A stretch of 5,437 bases of DNA from Deltaproteobacteria bacterium. Its GTDB lineage: Bacteria; Desulfobacterota; DSM-4660; Desulfatiglandales; B25-G16. The stretch lies in assembly GCA_020348625.1 (NCBI GenBank), contig CP070752.1, forward strand, positions 1,771,257-1,776,693, written 5' to 3'. A program made the translations under genes and the position numbers. Shown piece after piece: positions 1 to 5,380 of the stretch (positions are counted from its first letter, which is position 1; each line of letters starts with the position of its first letter). The notes below the pieces were generated by a model, which was given only the letters and a program-made list of their open reading frames with translations, did no database searches and had not been told where the DNA came from.

Positions 1-723
1 CAGTCGACGAACCCGCTGTCCCGTTTCGATAAGAATAGAGGTAGCCCTATCTTCGATCTCATCCGGGAATCGAGAGGTGTTAACATTCAGCCCTAGGCCT
101 ACCACAGCGTATTCTATGCGTTCCCCTGTGGTACTCATCTCTGTGAGAATCCCTGCCAGTTTTTTTCCGCGAGCAAGGATATCGTTCGGCCATTTTATGG
201 CGATTTCCAACCCGGGTACTGAGAGCAGGGTTTCTGCGATAGCAACAGCAGTTAAGAGCGTCATGCTTGGTGCTAATCTGGGGGCGATACTGGGCCTGAG
301 TATGAGAGAAAGGTATATTCCATCTCGAGGGGGCGAAAACCAGCCTCTCGTCTTCCTGCCTCTCCCCTTGGTTTGTTTTTCGGATATAACGATGGTCCCT
401 TCCGGGGCGCCGCTGGCTGCAAGGTCTTTTGCCATCAAGTTCGTGGAGTCGATTTCGGTACAATAGATTATATCCTTCTTGCCGAAGGCCTTTGTTGTAA
501 GGCCCTCACGGATTCTTCTGGGTACCAACAGATCGGAGGTTTCCCGGAGGGCATACCCCTTGTGCGGGACGGATTCTATTGCGTAACCATCGTCTTTGAG
601 CCGAGAGATGTGCCTGAGAACCGTGGATCGGCTCACTCCCAGTATATCGCCAAGTGATTCACAGGAGATCCGATTTCCAGCGGCTTCTTCAAGGTGAATC
701 AGAAGTTCATCTCTTATTGTCAC
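1..723 (-). CDS. birA: BirA: bifunctional biotin-[acetyl-CoA-carboxylase] ligase / biotin repressor (3' end cut by window edge)
   Basis: This cytoplasmic enzyme makes biotinyl-5'-AMP from biotin and ATP and transfers biotin to the lysine of biotin carboxyl carrier domains. With its DNA-binding domain it can also repress biotin genes. The 241 visible codons show an N-terminal winged helix (about residues 5-60, with recognition-helix region VSRSTVLRHISRLKDDGY and wing GYAL). The catalytic domain follows: STN at 93-95, the biotinyl-AMP loop GRGRKTRGWFSP at 120-131 (R123 aligns with E. coli R118), KWPNDI at 177-182, KLAGILTEM at 188-196 and GLGLNVN at 209-215. E. coli BirA has 321 residues, so roughly 80, including the C-terminal SH3-like domain, lie beyond the left edge. 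The GTG start is chosen because GAGGAG lies 8 nt upstream and the helix-turn-helix begins at the expected distance. It lies 60 nt after the larA-like stop with no terminator seen. Family assignment is firm; an active repressor role is inferred from the intact HTH. Confidence 0.95.
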   Translation of the reverse strand, partial: MTIRDELLIHLEEAAGNRISCESLGDILGVSRSTVLRHISRLKDDGYAIESVPHKGYALRETSDLLVPRRIREGLTTKAFGKKDIIYCTEIDSTNLMAKDLAASGAPEGTIVISEKQTKGRGRKTRGWFSPPRDGIYLSLILRPSIAPRLAPSMTLLTAVAIAETLLSVPGLEIAIKWPNDILARGKKLAGILTEMSTTGERIEYAVVGLGLNVNTSRFPDEIEDRATSILIETGQRVRRL

Positions 724-731
724 GAGTTGAA

Positions 732-737
732 CTCCTC
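732..737 (-). promoter_or_regulatory. Shine-Dalgarno of birA, fixes the GTG start
   Basis: On the minus strand GAGGAG lies 8 nt before the GTG at 723-721. No ATG in this frame gives a complete winged-helix domain, so this site supports GTG initiation. Confidence 0.75.
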
Positions 738-783
738 AAGTACTATGGTTAACGGTCCAGCCAAATCTGTATGATATGAGACG

Positions 784-2073
784 CTATCTTTGCACATATG
801 GTAAGGTCAAGAGCGCATGGGGGATGATCAAGACATCAAGGTCGGGCCTTCCGATTTGATTGACGGTGAATTCGAAGGCCTCTGTCATAGTCTTGGCTGG
901 GACCATTTTTGTATCCTTTACCACATCAGGATGTTCAGCGCCGACAATGACGACGGGGTTCACCTCCATAACCTTGGCCATTATAAATGCTCTTTGTGCG
1001 CCGGCCTGATAACCTTCACGCCGCATCTTCTCCAACAGGGCGCTCACATTCGGCGCGGATCGCAGCTCCTCATAAAAACGCCGTTCACCAACACCACTGC
1101 CTGCACCCTCGTCGCACCTCGCAGGGGTTATAATCACGCCCCCGTTTCTCACTACGGGGGTTGGCGCAAAGAATATGTAGCTGGCGGCTCGGCTCGCCTG
1201 ATAGAGATTGGCATCCTTTGGAAAGCCGACCCCTGTGATTACCACATCGTACTCATGAGGGACCGGCACGGTATACATCTTTTGAGCGACCGCAACGAGT
1301 TGGCCAAAGGCCGCCTCCGGCTCACCTCCACAAATTGCCACTGGCCGCTGCCCTTCGTCCAGAACGACATTGAGGATAAAACGCAACCCAGCTCGCTTTG
1401 CCGACTCTGCTATTGTGTTGTGAAAGGGGTTCCCCTCAATTATCCCGAGGCGAGTGCCGGGATGATCTACCATCGCAGGCCCGTGTGTATAAGCAATTAT
1501 TTCTTCGCCGGCTGCGCCGATGGCCAGGGTCTTCCTTCCACCTGAATAGCCGGCGTATTGATGGGGCTCCACGATCCCCGTTGAAATAAGCAGGTTTGCT
1601 TCGTAAGCGATCCTGCTCACCGACATGGGCGCTTCATTTTCTCGCCTTCTCAAATCCACGTAGTTTGCGGGATCCTGCGGGGTATTGTCCTCGACACGGT
1701 AGCTCTCAACAACCTTGGAGCCGAGCTTGGCCGCCTTTTCCTCGTCGGTGCTCGGGCGATGGAGTCCTGTGCCGCACAAAAGGGTAATATCTTGCCTGCG
1801 GACACCGGCTTCATGAAGTTCGCGGAGGATTGGTGGTATTAGGAGGTGATCAGGACAAGCCCTCGTAATATCGGTGAAGACAATGCAAACCCTATCTCCT
1901 TTCTTGGCTATTTCCTTCAAGGGAGTACTATTGATAGGCCTTACCAGAGCTTTGTTGATTTCAGCTGATACATCGGCAAGCGGTGGCATTGATTGAGAAC
2001 AAATCACCGTGCCTTTCATGCCCGGCGGAAGATCAAAGGTAATCTCTCTCTTGCTATACGGCAACGTGTACAT
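784..2073 (-). CDS. larA: LarA-family nickel-dependent 2-hydroxyacid racemase/epimerase
   Basis: LarA enzymes use a covalently bound nickel-pincer nucleotide (NPN) to invert C2 of 2-hydroxyacids by hydride transfer. The 429-residue length matches Lactobacillus plantarum LarA (424). With a constant offset of -3, its key residues are present: D68 and R71 in DITR (LarA D72, R75), catalytic H105 in GTGLHRP (H108) and H171 in EPHQYAGYSGGRK (H174), pincer-lysine K181 (K184), nickel ligand H197 (H200), and Y291-Q292 (Y294, Q295). The substrate-carboxylate lysine K298 is replaced by R295. The residues therefore support an NPN-dependent enzyme, but the substrate is open: the family also includes malate, phenyllactate and short-chain hydroxyacid racemases and sugar-acid epimerases. 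It lies 41 nt after the Tm-1-like gene. No clear SD precedes the ATG, but an in-frame stop just upstream and the canonical LPYSKREITFDLP N-terminus support this start. The maturation genes larB, larC and larE are not in the window. Confidence 0.93.
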   Translation of the reverse strand: MYTLPYSKREITFDLPPGMKGTVICSQSMPPLADVSAEINKALVRPINSTPLKEIAKKGDRVCIVFTDITRACPDHLLIPPILRELHEAGVRRQDITLLCGTGLHRPSTDEEKAAKLGSKVVESYRVEDNTPQDPANYVDLRRRENEAPMSVSRIAYEANLLISTGIVEPHQYAGYSGGRKTLAIGAAGEEIIAYTHGPAMVDHPGTRLGIIEGNPFHNTIAESAKRAGLRFILNVVLDEGQRPVAICGGEPEAAFGQLVAVAQKMYTVPVPHEYDVVITGVGFPKDANLYQASRAASYIFFAPTPVVRNGGVIITPARCDEGAGSGVGERRFYEELRSAPNVSALLEKMRREGYQAGAQRAFIMAKVMEVNPVVIVGAEHPDVVKDTKMVPAKTMTEAFEFTVNQIGRPDLDVLIIPHALLTLPYVQR

Positions 2074-2114
2074 TTCAATACGCTTACTGTTAACTCGTAA
2101 TCAAGCAAGATTGC

Positions 2115-3368
2115 TCATGCTATTAATTCGGAGAGTTTAGTGAGACTCTGGACTATTTCCATGGCAAAATCCGGATCATTAACATGATAGGGTAGCGTGA
2201 GAAGCTGGACGTCTGTTCGAAGCGCCTTCTTCATTGTGTCCGCAAAGAGCTGAGGGGCTTCGGGATCGTAGAAAGGCCCCTCCTGAGCATCCAACACAGA
2301 AAAGCCACCAAGAGGTAGCAATATGCTGAGAGGTCCCTTGGCCGCATTGCACAGGCCCGCCAGGATTCTAGCTAACTGTACTATTTCGTCCTTTTCTGTG
2401 CGGACCAATGTGATGGCCGAATTGTGCACGTGGTATCTTCTTCCGGGAAAGCGACGCTTAGCCTCGTGGAGCGGACCGGTAGCCAAAAAATCGAGGTTTC
2501 CCGGAACTAAGACCGCCGGTATCCCGCGTTGCAGGGCAGCCTTTCCCCGGCCTGGTCCTGCGTCGTAATCCCCGCCAAAGAAGTGATCGGCGATTTCATG
2601 CAGCGACAGATCCACTACGGCATCTGCTTCTCCCTGCTCAATCAATTCCTCCATAGCTTCTCCCCCAGAACCCACCGTGTGAAATGTCACAACCTCATTC
2701 CCCAACTCCTCCAGGCTCTCCCGCACCTTGGCAGCACATGCGTCGGTGGTACTCAGGGTAGACAAAGCTACAAGGGGTTTTTCTGAGGAGGCGTACACGG
2801 TATCATCTTTCCTTACCATACCTGCGATGGCCAAGGCCCCATTTCGCAGGACCTTCTGAGTTATCCGGTTGATACCGGAGAGATCGCATACAGAGTGGAC
2901 CATCACAATGTCCTTGGTCCCCACAAAAGGTCTGGTATCTCGGGAGGCCATAGTTGAAATCATGACCTTGGGAAAACCGATGGGAAATGCACGCATCACT
3001 CCAGTACCAAGGGTTGTTCCCATGGATCCTCCGAGACCGATGATACCCCCTATTTTGCCCTCACTGCAAAGGGATTTGGCACAGCGGATGGCACCCGTGG
3101 TCATTACCTCGAGCGCGTTACCTTCATTGCCGATCCGTTGGACTTCGTGCAAGCTTTTTCCCCCAGCCCGCGCCACCTCTTCTCTGCTAATGGACACAGG
3201 ATAAGGACTCTTGCCTCTAATACCAGCATCGAGAATGAAAACCGAGATTCCCTGTCCTTTGATGCAGGATTCGAGGTAAAGCGCCTCTTTCCCCTTAGTA
3301 TCCATAGTGGCCACCAGTAGGACCCCTGATTCACTTTTGGATGCAGGCTCTGTTGATGTAATAGACAT
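2115..3368 (-). CDS. Tm-1-like ATP-binding domain protein (UPF0261 family)
   Basis: This 417-residue cytoplasmic protein matches the UPF0261 family, the bacterial counterparts of the N-terminal ATP-binding domain of tomato Tm-1, the plant protein that inhibits tomato mosaic virus replication. The bacterial reaction is not established. Visible family motifs are VATMDTKGKE (19-28), GLGGSMGTT (111-119), PKVMISTMAS (133-142), GTKDIVMVHSVCDLSGIN (150-167), HTVGSGGEAMEELI (230-243), DLSLHEIAD (253-261), GGDYDAGPGR (265-274), VPGNLDF (288-294), YHVHNS (312-317) and LPLGGFSVLDAQEGPFYDPE (351-370). The glycine-rich loops are the likely nucleotide and phosphate contacts. There is no signal peptide or membrane segment. 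The ATG is fixed by a TAA immediately before it and GGAG 6 nt upstream (3378-3375). Family members are often paired with, or fused to, a PEP-mutase-like TIM-barrel protein; none is next to it here. It sits between the ubiD-like and larA-like genes, suggesting a metabolic role. The family call is secure, the function is not. Confidence 0.93.
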   Translation of the reverse strand: MSITSTEPASKSESGVLLVATMDTKGKEALYLESCIKGQGISVFILDAGIRGKSPYPVSISREEVARAGGKSLHEVQRIGNEGNALEVMTTGAIRCAKSLCSEGKIGGIIGLGGSMGTTLGTGVMRAFPIGFPKVMISTMASRDTRPFVGTKDIVMVHSVCDLSGINRITQKVLRNGALAIAGMVRKDDTVYASSEKPLVALSTLSTTDACAAKVRESLEELGNEVVTFHTVGSGGEAMEELIEQGEADAVVDLSLHEIADHFFGGDYDAGPGRGKAALQRGIPAVLVPGNLDFLATGPLHEAKRRFPGRRYHVHNSAITLVRTEKDEIVQLARILAGLCNAAKGPLSILLPLGGFSVLDAQEGPFYDPEAPQLFADTMKKALRTDVQLLTLPYHVNDPDFAMEIVQSLTKLSELIA

Positions 3369-3419
3369 TTAGCGCTCCGAGAATCGCACAAGGTTCTGTG
3401 TGAAACGGGCTGTCACGGA

Positions 3420-3440
3420 TCAGTCACAAAGGGAATTCAT
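3420..3440 (-). CDS. Possible six-codon minicistron (MNSLCD) ahead of the Tm-1-like gene
   Basis: An ATG at 3440-3438 opens a frame of six codons ending in TGA. The preceding TAAGGGGGTGATC (3453-3441) matches the complement of the 16S rRNA 3' end at 12 of 13 positions, far stronger than the SD of the downstream gene. The minicistron is in the same reading frame as the Tm-1-like gene, 72 nt upstream, but TGA and then TAA separate them, so it is not an N-terminal extension. It could be a leader peptide, a ribosome-standby site or a relic. Translation is not demonstrated. Confidence 0.25.
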   Translation of the reverse strand: MNSLCD

Positions 3441-3453
3441 GATCACCCCCTTA
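3441..3453 (-). promoter_or_regulatory. Near-perfect anti-SD-complementary ribosome binding site
   Basis: TAAGGGGGTGATC on the minus strand differs at one position from the full complement of the 16S rRNA tail (TAAGGAGGTGATC) and directly abuts an ATG. It lies in the gap between the ubiD-like and Tm-1-like genes, well away from the Tm-1-like start. Confidence 0.5.
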
Positions 3454-3479
3454 CCCAGCCTATCGCGCAGCCCTTACCC
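3448..3479 (-). repeat. Direct repeat GGGTAAGGG x2 (3448-3456 and 3471-3479)
   Basis: Two identical 9-mers 23 nt apart on the minus strand. The upstream copy largely forms the loop of the hairpin at 3465-3484, and the downstream copy overlaps the strong SD. Such an arrangement could let the two copies compete for the ribosome, but chance duplication is possible. Confidence 0.4.
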
Positions 3480-3484
3480 TGCGC
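3465..3484 (-). other. Intercistronic hairpin just after the ubiD-like stop
   Basis: GCGCAG and CTGCGC form a perfect 6-bp GC-rich stem with an 8-nt loop, beginning one base after the TAA of the ubiD-like gene. The transcript continues GATAGGCTGGG with no U tract, so it is not a typical intrinsic terminator. It may protect the ubiD-like mRNA 3' end or mark a processing point. Confidence 0.4.
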
Positions 3485-3485
3485 A

Positions 3486-4925
3486 TTAGAGGCCTTCAAA
3501 TACCTTTTTCCACTTTGCCATAGCTTGGTTTCTCAGTTCGTCTGAGGTTCGAATGACTTGAGGAATTGCATCCTTCCAATGGTATGGCCAACAGGCATCG
3601 ATGAAGACCTTCGCTGTAGTTATATCCCTTTGTTGGCGTTTCTCCGGTGTAAGGGTGGGATCAAGCGGGCTGGTCAAATATCCAGGTACGACAGATATGG
3701 CCCTTTCCGGGTTCGTCCTCGTGGAGATTGCCCAGAGGACCTCATCCAGATTAGATGGGTCAATATCGTCATCAACCGTGATGATGTAACGTCCCACGCA
3801 GGCCCCTCCATGAAGCAATGCAGCACCCAAGGTTGCTACCTGGCGTGAATGCCCAAAGTAGCTCTGCTTCAAGGAGATGACCCCTACGACTCGATTTCCC
3901 GGGCCATGGACGTATACCCCCTTGACGCCCAGAACACCTGTCTTTTCCAGTTGATCCCAGAGCATGGCGGCTGTATGCACTGGGATGGGAAACCAGAGAT
4001 ATGCCGGCGGCTTAACGGGGGGTTGGCCAAACATGATTGGGTTATTTCGAAAGTACAGGTTCTTCACGTGGATGACGGGTTCCTCTTTTCTTCCGGAGGC
4101 ATAGTATCCAGTCCACTCCCCGAATGGACCTTCAGGCCTCGTGTCCTCGGATGGCGAAGGGGCGAATCCCTCTGCAACGATCTCCGCAAAGGCAGGTATA
4201 GGGAGGCCAGTGGCCTTTCCTTTGACCACCTTGACGGGCTCACCCTTGAGGTAACCGGTCATGTCGAACTCCGATACTCCCCAGGGAAGCGAAATGGTGG
4301 CCATGGAATACAGTAAAATATCTTGTCCAAAGCATATCACCACTGGGCATGGCTCTCCCCTTGCCCAATACTTCTCCCTCATCAATCTTCCTTGCTTGCC
4401 CGGGGAGATATAAAAGGAGAGGGTCTTCTCGTCGTGTATCATGACTCGATACGTCCCTGCATTAACCCAGCCCTCATCCGGATCCTTGGTGATGGTGATT
4501 GAGCCGGTGCCGATATATCTTCCTCCGTCTTGCATGTGCCACTTAGGAGCCGGAAACTTGAAAAGATCCACTTCGCCGCCGGATAAGATGTTCTCGAAGA
4601 TGGGTCCATCTTCAACCTCCTCGGGTGGGACAGAGGAATAGTCCTTCATTTTGTCTTTCCAGTAACGAATGACCTCCATATCGGACATCGCCTCATCCAA
4701 ACCCATCGCCAACTTCTGGCCCAGTTTGTGGTTCAAGAGGTTGGTGGCTATACGAAAACCGGCAGGATAATCAGGTATGTTATCGAACAACAGTGCCGGG
4801 CCACTTTTCTCGCTTACTATTTCGTGGATGGTGCCGATCTCCAGATCCCAATGCGCACCATTGACCTTGCGCACCATCTCCCTTTCCTCCAAGGCGGACA
4901 AAAAGCCTCTCATATCGTCGAACAT
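3486..4925 (-). CDS. ubiD: UbiD-family prenyl-FMN-dependent (de)carboxylase
   Basis: UbiD enzymes use prenylated FMN, made by UbiX, for reversible decarboxylation of alpha,beta-unsaturated or aromatic acids in the cytoplasm. The 479-residue length is normal for the family. An N-terminal domain (about 1-115) is followed by the prFMN-binding beta-barrel (about 120-320) and the C-terminal oligomerisation domain with ITVDDDIDPSNLDEVLWAISTR (382-403) and ACWPYHWKDAIP (444-455). The catalytic E-R-E triad is present: R160 in NAGTYRVM, and E265 and E270 in EGPFGEWTGYY, matching R173, E277 and E282 of fungal Fdc1. Metal ligands N155 (N168) and E248 in AEIVAEG (E233) are present, but H191 is replaced by Q178 in SPGKQGR. 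The WKD-containing C-terminus resembles aromatic-acid and phenylphosphate-type members more than ubiquinone-pathway UbiD, so a catabolic or carboxylating role is inferred; the substrate is unknown. GGAGGT 6 nt before the ATG fixes the start. It is the first gene of the cluster. Confidence 0.96.
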   Translation of the reverse strand: MFDDMRGFLSALEEREMVRKVNGAHWDLEIGTIHEIVSEKSGPALLFDNIPDYPAGFRIATNLLNHKLGQKLAMGLDEAMSDMEVIRYWKDKMKDYSSVPPEEVEDGPIFENILSGGEVDLFKFPAPKWHMQDGGRYIGTGSITITKDPDEGWVNAGTYRVMIHDEKTLSFYISPGKQGRLMREKYWARGEPCPVVICFGQDILLYSMATISLPWGVSEFDMTGYLKGEPVKVVKGKATGLPIPAFAEIVAEGFAPSPSEDTRPEGPFGEWTGYYASGRKEEPVIHVKNLYFRNNPIMFGQPPVKPPAYLWFPIPVHTAAMLWDQLEKTGVLGVKGVYVHGPGNRVVGVISLKQSYFGHSRQVATLGAALLHGGACVGRYIITVDDDIDPSNLDEVLWAISTRTNPERAISVVPGYLTSPLDPTLTPEKRQQRDITTAKVFIDACWPYHWKDAIPQVIRTSDELRNQAMAKWKKVFEGL

Positions 4926-4931
4926 GGCACT

Positions 4932-4937
4932 ACCTCC
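4932..4937 (-). promoter_or_regulatory. Shine-Dalgarno of the ubiD-like gene
   Basis: GGAGGT on the minus strand lies 6 nt from the ATG at 4925-4923: a consensus site at ideal spacing, consistent with strong translation of the first gene of the operon. Confidence 0.85.
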
Positions 4938-4942
4938 CTCAT

Positions 4943-5002
4943 TTGTAATGCTGAGTTACTGGCAAGCGATTATTCACGGCAATAGAGACGGAATTGTAAT
5001 GC
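4943..5002 (-). repeat. Direct repeat GCATTACAA x2 in the ubiD-like leader (4943-4951 and 4994-5002)
   Basis: Two identical 9-mers whose starts are 51 nt apart (about five helical turns) lie between the predicted promoter and the SD of the ubiD-like gene. They are candidate binding half-sites for a regulator of the operon, but no flanking dyad symmetry supports this. Confidence 0.35.
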
Positions 5003-5028
5003 ACCTCGCCCCTTCAAGTCCTTGTCTT

Positions 5029-5056
5029 TTTATACAGTAGGGGAAGCAAATATCAA
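5029..5056 (-). promoter_or_regulatory. Sigma70-type promoter of the ubiD-like/Tm-1-like/larA-like cluster
   Basis: On the minus strand, -35 TTGATA (5056-5051) and -10 TATAAA (5034-5029) are separated by 16 nt; each hexamer matches consensus at five of six positions. Transcription would begin near 5022, leaving a leader of about 97 nt before the ubiD-like ATG. It is the best promoter match found upstream of the cluster and is correctly placed and oriented. Not experimentally supported. Confidence 0.6.
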
Positions 5057-5247
5057 CAAAAGAATCGACTCTCATGAAGTCTTATCGAGAAATCCTCTAT
5101 TTCTGGATAATGTTGCTACTGCCCCATTTCAGCTTGACACGAGAATCCATACCTAGATACAAAGCCCTTAGGTGTAGATCGGCTTAATGGTAATTGAACC
5201 GTCGGAGCCGTATTTGATTCAGTCTCAGTGGATTCGGGCATGTTGCG

Positions 5248-5262
5248 GATTTTGCGAAAATC
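5248..5262. repeat. Short palindrome GATTTT-GCG-AAAATC
   Basis: A perfect 6-bp inverted repeat with a 3-nt centre, about 190 bp upstream of the predicted promoter -35. The symmetry and AT-rich arms are compatible with an operator for a dimeric regulator, or a small cruciform. No regulator gene is adjacent in the window. Confidence 0.3.
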
Positions 5263-5357
5263 GATTATTGCTTTACGTCCGCAAAGCGGTAATGCCTTTT
5301 CATTCTACGCGACTTGCTTCTATCAAGGGATATGGATATCTTTTTTTGCACCGAACT

Positions 5358-5380
5358 GGGCAGGCGCTTTGAGCCTGCTC
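5358..5380. other. Hairpin GGGCAGGC / GCCTGCTC
   Basis: Eight paired positions (one G-U when read on the plus strand) close a 7-nt loop. On the plus strand it is followed only by TTT and then CCC; on the minus strand there is no U tract. It is therefore a weak terminator candidate in either direction and is recorded as a hairpin of unknown role. Confidence 0.3.

Noticed and set aside
77..663. Overlapping open frames on both strands (77-466 plus, 80-463 minus, 373-657 plus)
   Set aside because: The true gene here is birA in another minus frame, open from the GTG at 723 through the left edge and carrying every BirA motif.
724..783. Possible BirA operator around GGTTAAC upstream of birA
   Set aside because: Only one half-site-like string is present; the second arm of the known BirA box at the required spacing is missing.
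817..1545. Plus-strand open frame of 242 codons
   Set aside because: It lies wholly opposite the larA-like gene, whose protein has all expected family motifs. The plus-strand translation shows no recognisable domain and is a codon-bias shadow.
3369..3440. N-terminal extension of the Tm-1-like protein from the in-frame ATG at 3440
   Set aside because: In-frame TGA (3422-3420) and TAA (3371-3369) interrupt it, and the family N-terminus fits the ATG at 3368.
3849..4316. Plus-strand open frame of 155 codons
   Set aside because: It is antisense to the conserved core of the UbiD-like protein, including the E-R-E region, with no family resemblance of its own.
5134..5161. Plus-strand TTGACA with a possible -10 near 5156-5161
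   Set aside because: The -35 is perfect but the -10 candidates match only three of six positions, and no plus-strand gene follows.
5116..5241. Minus-strand 41-codon ORF starting MPESTETESN
   Set aside because: There is no SD upstream, no family is recognised, and it ends upstream of the operon promoter. It is kept only as part of the unexplained spacer.
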